Origin: Clostridiaceae bacterium
GTDB taxonomy: Bacteria; Bacillota_A; Clostridia; Clostridiales; Clostridiaceae
DNA length: 64,000 bases
Assembly (NCBI GenBank): GCA_029256485.1
Contig: JAQSXU010000006.1
Span: 7,363 to 71,362, forward strand
Direction: 5' to 3'
Shown here: positions 18,057 through 26,874 of the stretch, piece after piece
How positions within the stretch are numbered: the stretch's first letter is position 1
How the letters are laid out: the number at the start of each line of letters is the position of its first letter
Notes under the pieces: generated by a model
The model's input: only the letters and a program-made list of their open reading frames with translations
The model's database searches: none
What the model was told of the DNA's origin: nothing
Position numbers and translations under genes: made by a program

Positions 18057-18710
18057 TTAATGCTTGTCTATAAATTTCTGTAATTCATGGTGCCATTCAT
18101 CAGGCTCAAAAGTTCCAATTTTAGTTTCTTCTTCAAATAAAAGATCCACTATATAGCGCGGCTTTTTCCCGCCAATATACATTGCTTTTATACATGAAAC
18201 GCAGTAAACCACAACATTGTGGCAAGGCATTTCATCTGCACGTCCCTTCATCTTCTCCTTAACATTTTCTACTGATAAAGTACCATAAAAACTGTCGCCG
18301 CAGCAAATTGACTTAGTGCCAGTATTTTCTGCTTCAACAATTTTAATATTCATTCTTTTAAGAAGTTTTCTTATTGCGGAATGTACTCTTTCTTCAGTAC
18401 GTGTAGGGCAAGCATCATGAATACTCATCTCCATTCCATTATAGTTAGGAAACGGGAATGTTCTGCTGTCAGCTAATATCTCCCAAAGAGATATAGTTGA
18501 AATTCCATCATAAAGCTGTCTGTATCTCCTGTCGCATCCTGCACAGGTGTTGATTACCACAGTTCCATTTTCTAAATTAGGCTCATGTCTGCAGCAAATT
18601 AAATGTTCAGGAATATTACCTAAATCCTTATTTAAAAAATCTAATACCTTATTTGCCAGATTGGGTTTATAAATCATAAGAGCACAGCCCGGTGCATAAA
18701 CTTGTTTCAT
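18057..18710 (-). CDS. (Fe-S)-binding CCG-domain protein
   Basis: A 217-residue cysteine-rich protein related to the CCG domains of heterodisulfide reductase subunit B and glycolate oxidase Fe-S subunits. It has YAPGCALM near the start, VINTCAGCDRR, HDACPTR, SICCGDSFYG and YCVSCIKAM, giving two sets of cysteines that could bind a non-cubane cluster. It probably acts as a redox protein with an unknown partner. No other hdr-like genes are nearby. Confidence 0.8.
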   Translation of the reverse strand: MKQVYAPGCALMIYKPNLANKVLDFLNKDLGNIPEHLICCRHEPNLENGTVVINTCAGCDRRYRQLYDGISTISLWEILADSRTFPFPNYNGMEMSIHDACPTRTEERVHSAIRKLLKRMNIKIVEAENTGTKSICCGDSFYGTLSVENVKEKMKGRADEMPCHNVVVYCVSCIKAMYIGGKKPRYIVDLLFEEETKIGTFEPDEWHHELQKFIDKH

Positions 18711-18802
18711 TTCAATTCCCCCTACAATTTTTTATTACTACTATATTTTACATGAAAAACATTAATAAGTCTCCCAATATTCCAACTAATAATTTTCAAA
18801 AA

Positions 18803-18840
18803 ATAGGAACTGCTATGCAGCTTTTTATTATGCATAGCAG
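18803..18840 (-). terminator. hairpin downstream of the 102-residue protein gene
   Basis: CTGCTATGCA and TGCATAGCAG form a perfect 10-base stem, followed on the minus strand by a T-rich stretch (CCTATTTTTTG). Confidence 0.6.
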
Positions 18841-18847
18841 CCGAACT

Positions 18848-19156
18848 CTATATATTACTTAATATTTTATAATGATCCTTAATATTTTTATATGGAATTA
18901 AAGTACTTGACTGTTCATCTAATAGAGGGTTTTGCGATTTGAGGTTGCTTTTTGGTAAAAAATACTTTCCGCCCCACTGCTTAATAATCCAGCCTGTTGT
19001 GCCAATTGGAATATCAGTATTGGGAGGACATAGTACAGCTGTTCCATCCGTTATAAAAATAGCCCCTAAAATCTTTAAAAAATAGTTTGTACCCTTTACA
19101 TTACATTTACCCGTTATTTCAACTTCATATAATCTTTTCTCAGAAAGAAAACTCAT
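18848..19156 (-). CDS. small hypothetical protein, paralogue of 24621-24935
   Basis: A 102-residue soluble protein of unknown function. It aligns along its length with the 104-residue protein at 24621-24935: MSFLSEKRLYEVEITG matches MSIFTQKKLFKIKTTE, IPIGTTGWIIKQWGGKYFLP matches IPQGITGWTVNWLGREWFSP, and LIPYKNIKDHYKIL matches LIPINKLNGHYSII. The conserved core is therefore PxGxTGW followed by aromatic residues. I know of no assigned role. Confidence 0.7.
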   Translation of the reverse strand: MSFLSEKRLYEVEITGKCNVKGTNYFLKILGAIFITDGTAVLCPPNTDIPIGTTGWIIKQWGGKYFLPKSNLKSQNPLLDEQSSTLIPYKNIKDHYKILSNI

Positions 19157-19310
19157 AAAAAAACCTCCACATAAATATTAAAACGCCCTATAACCAATAT
19201 ATGTATATTATACCATATAGTTGTATCACCTTAAACTTACCTTTAGAAGTGCTATAATTTCTTAATTAACTGATTCTCTTATCTACCATTTAATAAATCT
19301 TTATAAATGA

Positions 19311-19341
19311 AAAAGAACATACCTATTAAAGATAAGTTCTT
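19311..19341 (-). terminator. hairpin downstream of the 149-residue membrane protein gene
   Basis: AAAGAAC and GTTCTTT flank an AT-rich loop with extra pairing; on the minus strand the stem is followed by TTCTTTTTC. Confidence 0.45.
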
Positions 19342-19379
19342 TACAAACAACACATAAAAATCGTTATATATTATTTTAC

Positions 19380-19829
19380 TTACCCTTGAGTTTCTTCAGT
19401 TTCATTCACAGTTTCCACATCCTGGGCTGTCTCCATTATTTCTGTATCCTTTTTATCAGCAGAACTTTGCACATATATATCTTCTTCTAAAGAACCATTA
19501 CAAGCCTCCCATTTAGTTAATAATCCTAAGCATTTTGAAATTTTTTCATTCAATATACCAGCACCCAGTAGAACAAATGCAATACCCCAATATACTGCAA
19601 TAGGTTCAAATATTCCTGGCAGTAATTGTGATGGTATCAATAATTTATTAACTGTAGCAGTATCATATCCCTGTGCAACATATTGAGCAACAGTGGTTCT
19701 AAATAAAATAATATTGTTTGCTAATGCTGCAATTCCAACAAGTGCTGCAATTGAAGCAAAAACATACATTAAAACTGAAATTGAAGATTTTTTTGATTTT
19801 TTAGATAAATTTTTGTCTTTAAGTTTCAT
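19380..19829 (-). CDS. two-span membrane protein with acidic tail
   Basis: A 149-residue protein. A basic N-terminus (many Lys) leads into a membrane segment at about residues 20-46; a second segment lies at about 73-95. The last 45 residues are strongly acidic (Glu, Asp, Thr), giving a cytoplasmic or surface-exposed acidic tail. I do not recognise the family. It precedes a terminator-like hairpin and may be monocistronic. Confidence 0.6.
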   Translation of the reverse strand: MKLKDKNLSKKSKKSSISVLMYVFASIAALVGIAALANNIILFRTTVAQYVAQGYDTATVNKLLIPSQLLPGIFEPIAVYWGIAFVLLGAGILNEKISKCLGLLTKWEACNGSLEEDIYVQSSADKKDTEIMETAQDVETVNETEETQG

Positions 19830-19947
19830 AATAACTTTTCTCCATTTCCACCCTTAGGGCTTACACTTTTTTGTCTTTATCATCTATATTACTAAATTAT
19901 TGTTACAACTAAGTGTCAATTAAATGTCAATATTATTAATAATGAAT

Positions 19948-20181
19948 TTAATCTCCAAGTATTTTTCCCAAAGATAAAATTAAAAATGCTAACAGCCAGG
20001 TGGCTCCAATGGCTCCTAGTACAATTAATACTGCTATAAATGGATTTTTTACATTTCTTTCATCCGCAATGTGCTTTCCATCTTCTCTTTTAATTTTAAA
20101 TAGGTTTCCTGTCATAGCATGAATTTCAGAGTAATTTCTTCTTGTTTTTTCTGAAACCTTTTTTTCCTTATCCTCTGACAC
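19948..20181 (-). CDS. small protein with one C-terminal membrane span
   Basis: A 77-residue protein: a charged N-terminal half rich in Lys, Glu and Arg, then one membrane span at about residues 48-72 ending SLGKILGD. I use the GTG start at 20179-20181 because GGGGAG lies seven bases upstream. A possible TTG five codons earlier has no site. It sits just downstream of the CPBP protease gene with a gap of about 30 bases and may be in its operon. Function unknown. Confidence 0.6.
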   Translation of the reverse strand: MSEDKEKKVSEKTRRNYSEIHAMTGNLFKIKREDGKHIADERNVKNPFIAVLIVLGAIGATWLLAFLILSLGKILGD

Positions 20182-20212
20182 AATATCACTCCCCAAAAAT
20201 ATTAATTAAGTT

Positions 20213-21055
20213 TTACATAGCATCTATAAGTCCATGAAATAAAATACATGGCAGTAAAGATTTAGTTTTAAAGTACATTTTACCTAATACATAACCAAGC
20301 ATTACTTGTGATGCTGTAGACAACATGAATACCCAGGTGGCTGTCCCCCAGCTCATTACATGGCCAATTCCAAAGATAATGGATTGTATTATATTGCATT
20401 TATCATCACTGAAGCCAAACCCTCTTAAACCTGAAATCAAAAATCCTCTAAATAGTACTTCTTCGAAGAAGCCAGGATATAGTGAATTAATAATTGCGCT
20501 CATAGTAAATTTCGTTATAAAATTTATGCTGAATATATTATTAACATGAATTATCCCTTTGTAAATTCCCATAAAATTTAAAATCAGCTCATAAATAATA
20601 TATACAAGAATTACTAAAGCAAGGGATTTGCCAGGCATTTTCCAACAAAAATTATTAAGCTTTATCTTAAAAAAATAACAAATAAAAATTGTTAACGTTA
20701 TACATAATTCTATCAATAAAAAATATGCTTTATTAAAATTTTGAGCAGTAGAATTATTTAATCCAAATAGATTGTTCAATGTTAAGATTAATATGAGTAA
20801 GGTTGCGTGTATAATAACATAAGGTATTAAAGCCTTTTTATTTTCATATATGTGCTTATCTTCGTTGTTACTTAAGGGAAATACATAAATTATTATAATT
20901 GCCGCAGTTACTGCTGCAGTCATTACTGGTGCATTTTTATAATATAAATAGTTCTTATTATAAATATTATAAATATACAGACAAGTATATGCCGCTGCCA
21001 TAAATATAAAATCCTGAATTAGAGATTTATAATTTAATTTAATACTATTTTTCAT
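20213..21055 (-). CDS. CPBP (CAAX-type) intramembrane metalloprotease
   Basis: A 280-residue membrane protein with about eight spans. The conserved Abi/CPBP motifs are present: EEVLFRGFLISGL (the EExxxR motif), FGIGHV, and ILFHGLID near the C-terminus, which carry the glutamates and histidines of the active site. In bacteria such proteins are linked to bacteriocin self-immunity or protein processing. No bacteriocin gene is obvious next to it. GGAG precedes the ATG. Confidence 0.88.
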   Translation of the reverse strand: MKNSIKLNYKSLIQDFIFMAAAYTCLYIYNIYNKNYLYYKNAPVMTAAVTAAIIIIYVFPLSNNEDKHIYENKKALIPYVIIHATLLILILTLNNLFGLNNSTAQNFNKAYFLLIELCITLTIFICYFFKIKLNNFCWKMPGKSLALVILVYIIYELILNFMGIYKGIIHVNNIFSINFITKFTMSAIINSLYPGFFEEVLFRGFLISGLRGFGFSDDKCNIIQSIIFGIGHVMSWGTATWVFMLSTASQVMLGYVLGKMYFKTKSLLPCILFHGLIDAM

Positions 21056-21097
21056 AATATAACTCCATAAACAAATATTTTGTAAAGCTGAGAAAAT

Positions 21098-21280
21098 TTA
21101 AGAGGAAATGTATTTTTGTAAAATTTCATCTATCTTTGGTGTATCTTTTACATTGGATATGGTTATTTTAAGATTGTAATTTATTTTTAGAAGTAAATTC
21201 ACTTTTAATTGAATTGTGTTTGGTGACACCCAACTATAACCTAAAACCTTATGCCATTTTATTAAATGTATATAATTGTT
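21098..21280 (-). pseudogene. possible gene remnant without start codon
   Basis: The 315-base gap at 21056-21370 holds an open minus-strand frame of about 60 codons ending in DEILQKYISS. It has protein-like composition (KWHKVLGYSWVSPNTIQL, then alternating hydrophobic strands) but no ATG, GTG or TTG with a binding site, and a stop lies upstream. It may be the 3' fragment of a decayed gene. Nothing else is evident in the gap. Confidence 0.35.
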
Positions 21281-21370
21281 TTAGCAAAAAGCAAGCTGGA
21301 ATAATAATCATTATTTATGGAACTCTTATACAACTAATTATTTACCCCCTTGTATAATCATAAATTTATA

Positions 21371-21904
21371 CTAATGAATATAATTTTTATTAAGATAATC
21401 AATCATCTCTTTATTTACCTTTTTCATTACTGCATTATTGGGTTTACTTAATTCATAATAATTAATAGTATTTGACTTGCAGTTTTCTTTAATATAGCTG
21501 AGTTCATTTAATAAAATAGTTATCTTATCTAATGCAAATTGTTTGGCTTCAATTAACTCATTTTCAGATTTCTTATCTTTTATAATTCCAGACATTCTAT
21601 TTAAATCTATTCTTATCATATCTAAATAAGTTAATGGCATGCTGCTATACATTATTCCATTTAGAATTGCTGTATCTTCAGAAAATTTTGCAGAAGTTAA
21701 ATATAAATACTCCTGTTCCGGTATTTGGGTTAAAGAAAGGTATTCTGAAGTATTCTTCAGTTGAAATTGTAAAAAGTCTAAATTATTTTGGATATGTACC
21801 CCCTGTTGTGCTTTAATTTTCTCATTATCTCTGTACTGCAGTATTACGCTTGCCAATAAAAAAGCAATGATAATCATTAAATATAAAGGCTTTATTCTTT
21901 TCAT
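21371..21904 (-). CDS. membrane-anchored hypothetical protein
   Basis: A 177-residue protein with an uncleaved N-terminal signal anchor at about residues 7-24 and a long, mostly helical, charged extracytoplasmic part. It has no motifs I recognise. It is not obviously in an operon with neighbours. Its helical character may reflect a sensor-like or coiled domain, but this is only a guess. Confidence 0.6.
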   Translation of the reverse strand: MKRIKPLYLMIIIAFLLASVILQYRDNEKIKAQQGVHIQNNLDFLQFQLKNTSEYLSLTQIPEQEYLYLTSAKFSEDTAILNGIMYSSMPLTYLDMIRIDLNRMSGIIKDKKSENELIEAKQFALDKITILLNELSYIKENCKSNTINYYELSKPNNAVMKKVNKEMIDYLNKNYIH

Positions 21905-22039
21905 ACATTATCCTCCAAAGTATAATTACTACTTAGAAAAATGCTAGCTATTTAAATAAAACATATTTTTTAATTTCAATTTATCCCACCCTCCAATCTA
22001 TAAGCAGCCACATTAATTTGTTTGAACTTTTTTAGATGC

Positions 22040-22552
22040 TTATGTTCTATATAAAAAATTCTGGAAATCCTTTCTCAAAGGAGCTAATCTTTCAGTAACA
22101 GGTGATGCAATAGCTCCTGATTTTATCATTTCATCTAGCTTATCCAGAGTTACCCATTGGGCATCCACAGTTTCTCCTTCCTGCATGGTTAATTCAGAAA
22201 TTTTTATATTTTTTCTTACTATATAAGTATCAACAAATGCAGTTTCTTCTTTCTCCTCACCTAAAAAACATAACTCATTTTCACCAGCAGTAATTCCAGT
22301 TTCTTCGAACAATTCTCTTACTGCTCCTGCTCTGCTTGTTTCTCCAGCTATTGCTGAGCCACCGGTATTTTCCCAAAAGTTTGGGTATTCTTTTTTGCCA
22401 GGATCACGCAGGGTTAATAAAATCTCATTATTATCATTAACAGTCCAAATATCAACCACTGTATGATATTCTCCTAATACCATTTTATCCTGTCTATTGT
22501 GAGTTTTATTTAGAGGCTGTCTTTTATCATCAAATAAATCCCATTTTTCCAT
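22040..22552 (-). CDS. NUDIX hydrolase
   Basis: A 170-residue NUDIX protein. The box is complete: a Gly, five residues, Glu, then RELFEETGI, covering about residues 65-87. The start is the ATG at 22550-22552, eight bases after AGGGGG; an upstream TTG is part of the spacer. The N-terminus (WDLFDDKRQPL) resembles the NUDIX group near isopentenyl-diphosphate isomerase, but substrates of this group vary and cannot be assigned. Confidence 0.9.
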   Translation of the reverse strand: MEKWDLFDDKRQPLNKTHNRQDKMVLGEYHTVVDIWTVNDNNEILLTLRDPGKKEYPNFWENTGGSAIAGETSRAGAVRELFEETGITAGENELCFLGEEKEETAFVDTYIVRKNIKISELTMQEGETVDAQWVTLDKLDEMIKSGAIASPVTERLAPLRKDFQNFLYRT

Positions 22553-22606
22553 TTGCAATTCCCCCTAGCTAATTTATTATCTACTTCCTATTCCTAATTA
22601 AATTCA

Positions 22607-22921
22607 CTATTTCTTATCTGTTTTTAATGTTCTTAATCTTAGATAATTTTCTTTTCCCATTGCCCAATTTTTTAAATTAATTAGTCGTTCACCATTGTCT
22701 CCATGCTCTTTGTCATTAAAGGCTTCCTGCAATTTTTCGCAGGGTAAATTTGAGCAATGTCCACAGAGATTATATCCCTTGTCAATTGAACATTTTGCTA
22801 TTGAGCATTCTCCCCAAAATGGTTTACCCTGGCATGCTTGACATCCAGGACAGTTGGTTTTTTCTTTCCATTCACATACTCCACAGTAAGTACCGCACAT
22901 TCCAATCATTTGTTTGTCCAT
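22607..22921 (-). CDS. DUF3795 cysteine-rich protein
   Basis: A 104-residue protein with about ten cysteines in the N-terminal two-thirds (GMCGTYCGVC, TNCPGCQAC, WGECSIAKC, LCGHCSNLPC), the pattern of the DUF3795 family. It probably binds zinc or iron; function is unknown. The start is the ATG at 22919-22921 with GGAGG upstream. A longer frame upstream has no binding site and is not counted. Confidence 0.85.
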   Translation of the reverse strand: MDKQMIGMCGTYCGVCEWKEKTNCPGCQACQGKPFWGECSIAKCSIDKGYNLCGHCSNLPCEKLQEAFNDKEHGDNGERLINLKNWAMGKENYLRLRTLKTDKK

Positions 22922-22961
22922 TTTATTCCTCCAGAATAAATAAAAATAGATACTTTCAGCT

Positions 22962-23389
22962 TTATTTTCCATCCATATAATACATTTTTTCAAAATAAGA
23001 ATTAATATCACTGTTTCCATTATAAATCTTACTGCTTTTTCCTGTATTAACCCTAATGTATTGATCTGAAAATTCAATATTAGTTGCTAGATTATTTGGT
23101 TCCTTACATAACAATAACCTGTAATCATATGGTTTAGTTTTTTTATCTATTGTTTTTGGATATTCTTTATAATCAAAAGTATTTAAAAAATTTATTAATT
23201 TATTAATATCTTCTTTTTTATGAAGGGATTTAGGTTTATTATCTTTATTCATAACTATTATTTGTGTTATATTTCTTTTATTATTATCAAGTTTAAAAGT
23301 TGCTCCTGATTTTAAATATAAGACCGCTAAAATGGCTAATGTAAGTGATGCTATTACTAAAAAATAAAAACTATTTTTTTATTTTTCAT
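22962..23389 (-). pseudogene. frameshifted signal-anchored protein (DUF5301-like?)
   Basis: From an ATG at 23387-23389 with a G-rich site upstream, the frame reads MKNKKIVFIF and then stops. One base out of register it continues FLVIASLTLAILAVLYLKSG, a clear membrane anchor, and then runs to 22962 (ending YFEKMYYMDGK). Joining the frames gives about 142 residues with a signal anchor and a small extracytoplasmic domain. The break lies in adjacent A- and T-runs, so it is an indel, slippage or a sequencing error. Family assignment is tentative. Confidence 0.6.
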
Positions 23390-23441
23390 AATACCCCCAT
23401 CTAATTTTAGTGCTATGACAAATTTTTTTAATAATATATCT

Positions 23442-24107
23442 TTAAAATTCTTTAAAAAGATCATTAAATAAGGTTATTATCTCAGAATCAACTTGAAATT
23501 CATTGCAGAGTCTGTTAAAAATACACTGTATGTCATTTACAAAGTTATTATTAAAATTTAAATCTTTAATTTCCAACATAGAAAGGTTTTCTTTAATTTC
23601 ACATAAAAAATCATATGCGCTGTCAGTTTTATTTGATAGATATTTGATAATTCCTTTATGTAATAACCTTAAGGTTTTGTACCATAAAGGCCTGTCAGGC
23701 ATATAAATTGATGTTATATTCTTTCTGATAATTTCATTATTTAAAATAAAATTAGTATTGTATTTTAAAAGAACATTACTGTTTATCAAATCTTCTTTTG
23801 TAATTGTTTCTCTCAAATCTAAGTCTACAGATATGGCATTCTTATAAATCAGGATTAATATACCTTGGGGGTTTTCAGTAAAATTAGTCATTACAGGATT
23901 ACCATAAACAGTGATAATTTCATCAATTTTAGAACATTCCATATGGCCAAAAATTATCAAGTCAATATCTGAGTACCTTGTAGCTGTGTCTTTTGCCAAA
24001 GACCCCTTAAGAATCATGGAAAGATTATTGGATTTGCAAAATTCATAAGCACTTTCAATGTAATTTTTATGATTTAATGAAGGATAATTGATATTTAAAT
24101 TAATCAT
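23442..24107 (-). CDS. nucleotidyltransferase-fold protein
   Basis: A 221-residue protein with the polymerase-beta-type nucleotidyltransferase signature: LKGSLAKDTATRYSDIDLII holds the G-S motif followed by the catalytic Asp pair, and a third acidic residue occurs in SVDLDLRE. The remainder is helical. Relatives include antibiotic adenylyltransferases and MNT toxins/antitoxins. No HEPN partner is visible next door. Its start overlaps the end of the broken kinase gene upstream (24100-24107), suggesting former translational coupling. Confidence 0.8.
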   Translation of the reverse strand: MINLNINYPSLNHKNYIESAYEFCKSNNLSMILKGSLAKDTATRYSDIDLIIFGHMECSKIDEIITVYGNPVMTNFTENPQGILILIYKNAISVDLDLRETITKEDLINSNVLLKYNTNFILNNEIIRKNITSIYMPDRPLWYKTLRLLHKGIIKYLSNKTDSAYDFLCEIKENLSMLEIKDLNFNNNFVNDIQCIFNRLCNEFQVDSEIITLFNDLFKEF

Positions 24108-24580
24108 AATACCTATCTTCTCCTGAAATAATAAAGTCCACCTTGAGCTGAGGCTTTTGCTGCTGTATATACTTATCCTCGCAGCTCATCCACTGTTTCC
24201 ACAGGTTCATAAAATTTTCTCCATCTCTCTAATCCTCGATTTAATCGAAGGTCTCTATTGCATTCCACAAATATTCTTATATCATATTTATCATATAACT
24301 CACCACATGTACAATACACACCCTCAACTATAATCAATCCATTAGGTAAAATAGTACGCCATTCAGACAAATCATCTTTTGTCCAATAATACTTTTGATA
24401 TTTTGACTTCTTACCTTCAGTGATAGGGTTAATAACCTGCACACTAAATCTTTTAATATCAAAGTCTGATGCAACTTCTTTATCATTCGCTCCATCAACT
24501 GTTCTTTTATTTGAGGTCCTATAAAAATCATCCATATGGATTATTTGTGCACCGCCGTACTTTAAGCTAATATACTCATT
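24100..24580 (-). pseudogene. degraded uridine-kinase-like gene
   Basis: The readable part (LKYGGAQIIHMDDFYRT, then PNGLIIVEGVYC and DIRIFVECNRDLRL) matches the uridine kinase/phosphoribulokinase-like fold, but the N-terminal P-loop is missing: upstream of LKYGG the frame stops at once. Near the 3' end the frame stops after VDELRG, while the next frame supplies the expected C-terminus EDKYIQQQKPQLKVDFIISG. The gene has therefore lost its 5' end and has an internal frameshift. Confidence 0.75.
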
Positions 24581-24620
24581 TTATTTATCATTTTTTTACC
24601 TATGCTTTTTTATTTTATAG

Positions 24621-24935
24621 TTATTCAATTATACTATAATGGCCATTTAACTTATTTATAGGTATTAATACATTTAGGCTGTCTACGCTGCTTTTGCGTG
24701 GTATAAAATGTTCCAAACCTTCCTGATTGTCATCAGGTGAAAACCACTCTCTGCCAAGCCAATTCACAGTCCAGCCAGTAATGCCTTGTGGAATATAGTT
24801 AAAACTATGATAACCTATTCCTGTATTATTTTTAGAAAAATTAAAATGAAGAATTTTTGAAATTCCAGTAGGAAAATACTGAATTTTCTCTGTTGTTTTA
24901 ATTTTAAAAAGCTTTTTTTGTGTAAATATACTCAT
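24621..24935 (-). CDS. small hypothetical protein, paralogue of 18848-19156
   Basis: A 104-residue soluble protein, aligned end to end with the 102-residue protein at 18848-19156 around a shared PxGxTGW block and a C-terminal LIPxxxxxxHYxI. It lies just downstream of the interrupted metalloprotease gene (gap of 14 bases) and may share its transcript. Function unknown. Confidence 0.7.
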   Translation of the reverse strand: MSIFTQKKLFKIKTTEKIQYFPTGISKILHFNFSKNNTGIGYHSFNYIPQGITGWTVNWLGREWFSPDDNQEGLEHFIPRKSSVDSLNVLIPINKLNGHYSIIE

Positions 24936-24949
24936 TTTTATCTCCTATT

Positions 24950-26431
24950 TTATTTAATTTCATTTTTTATTTTTTCAAGTTGGCTTCTTGATGAATTTCT
25001 AGTTAAAAGATAGTTCTTTAACATTTTTTCTATTAATGCTTTTTTTACATTGCTTGAATTTATGGTGCCAGCTTTTATAAGCTGTAAACATCCTTCATAA
25101 GGCTTACCGTTTTTAATTGAATTCTTAAGATTAATTAATGCTTGTACCTGTAGATTTACATAATTTGATTTATCCTTTTCCTTTGCTTTTTCAGCGATTT
25201 CCACGGATTTATTGATATCCTTAAGCAGCATTAATTGTGATAAATTTAGATATGGGCCTGCAGGATTTTCCCTATTATATGAATCTGAAATACTTACTGC
25301 CTTTTCATTGGCTTTTATGGCATTATCAAAATCGTTTAGTTCCTCATATAATAAAGTCATTCTCAACCAAGGCAAATAATTATCAGTTTTTTGCTTTGTA
25401 GCTAATATTATTTTTGATTTTGCTTTGTTAAGTTCCCCGTTATTTTCATAAAATGATGCTAAATCTAATAAAGCATTTATATTTCCGGGGTTAATTTCTG
25501 TATATTTTTCTATGCACTGAATTCTTATATCTGTATAATTATCACTATTTTGGGGCTTTATTGTTTCTTTGTACTTTTCCCAATTGTTTTTGAAATCTTC
25601 TTTAAAGCTTTTCTCATAATCCCCAATGGATAATCCCACAACATCCTTGAAAGCAGTATTAAAATCTGTATCTTTAGTTTTTAACAATATATTCCTGATT
25701 ACATTTTTATCTTTCAGCATAATAAGCTGATTTACTGCATAATGACTTTGTTCATAAACATTGTAAGATTCATTGCAATACTTTTCCCATTGCTTTTTAG
25801 TATTTAATTCATTAAAACTCACTAATGTTTTGGGTGGAATTCCTTGATTCCCTTGGTATGCTGTATACTGTGAAACACCCTCTATAAACCAAATAGGAAT
25901 TTTGTCTTTTGATATTTGATTTTTATTCAAAAATTCATAAAAAATGTGATGTGTATACTCATGCATTAATATACTTTCTGTATTATCGATTTGATCATTA
26001 GGAAATAATAAATTGGTGTAGCAATCCTTAATATAAATATAAATAGTTTTATCTTTTATTGAATATAACCCTGAATAATCTTTTAAGCCTAAGTTCCTTT
26101 TCTTGAATACATTTTCATCATAATCAAATTTAATCTGAAGTGGTGAAGAAGTGAAATTCCCAAATATCTTCTCATTATCCGCGGCTGCTTTCTTCAAATA
26201 TGATTGTATTTATAGCCATGTTTTTTTTAATAAAGTTCCCTTTAAATTTTTCTTAATTAATGTACTTGCACTTAAAATCAAAAAAATCATTATAATATTG
26301 GAAGCAACTAGAAATAATATTCTATTACCTTTTAAATTTAATGCTGCTGATATACAAAAATAAATGAAAATCAAAAAAATACACTTAAGGGAATTTAAAA
26401 CTATATTTAACCATATCTTTAATAGATGCAT
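24950..26431 (-). pseudogene. membrane-anchored gluzincin metalloprotease with TPR repeats, in-frame stop
   Basis: Two frames in the same register are separated by a single TAA at 26210-26212. The first (26213-26431, good GGGGG site before the ATG) encodes two membrane spans; the second continues IQSYLKKAAADNEKIFGNF, a peptidase MA-like domain with the zinc motif HEYTHH and the third ligand in IPIWFIEGVSQY, and then TPR-like repeats from about residue 235. Without the stop the product would be about 494 residues. A TTG at 26195-26197 could restart translation but lacks a site. A shorter paralogue is intact at 27770-28540. Confidence 0.8.
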
Positions 26432-26564
26432 TCTTTACCCCCAATTATCCAGTTATTTTCCCATAACTTAGGTATAAAATATTTTTTAGGCTTTTCCCGC
26501 ATAAAGAAATAACTTTTGCTAATAATACTTTTGTAATCAGTATTTTATATAGGAGGAAAAATAA

Positions 26565-26741
26565 ATGAAAGCAGAAAAAATGAGTCAACCTAATAATGGA
26601 ATTAAATGTGTTGTTAATACTTGCCACTATTATATGTCTGGTGATCATTGCTCAGCATCAATGATAGAAGTTGAGCATAGGAATGCTAATACTTCACAGG
26701 AAACAGACTGCGCTACATTTATCCCAGAATTAAAAGCATAA
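26565..26741 (+). CDS. DUF1540 cysteine-rich small protein
   Basis: A 58-residue protein with a strong binding site (AGGAGG) eight bases before the ATG. The sequence GIKCVVNTCHYYMSGDHCSA followed by MIEV and TDCATF is the DUF1540 pattern of four cysteines and fits a small metal-binding module. Such proteins are common in clostridia, sometimes several per genome. Function unknown. Confidence 0.88.
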   Translation: MKAEKMSQPNNGIKCVVNTCHYYMSGDHCSASMIEVEHRNANTSQETDCATFIPELKA

Positions 26742-26874
26742 CTGTTCCGGAACTAAGTAAGTTTAATACTTAAATATTTTTGCCAACGCTATGGTATAAA
26801 GGGATATATTATATAATTGTTCATCATTTTTGAAAAATTCTATAATAAGAATCTAAAGATACTACTATATGTTT

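Noticed and set aside
20213..21055. CPBP protease as bacteriocin immunity gene
   Set aside because: No bacteriocin precursor or exporter lies next to it; the short neighbour is a charged single-span protein without a leader motif.
23442..24107. MNT/HEPN toxin-antitoxin module
   Set aside because: The nucleotidyltransferase fold is present but there is no adjacent HEPN protein; the upstream gene is a broken kinase.
26445..26648. Minus-strand frame opposite the DUF1540 gene
   Set aside because: The plus-strand 58-residue protein has an AGGAGG site and a family cysteine pattern; the opposite frame has neither.
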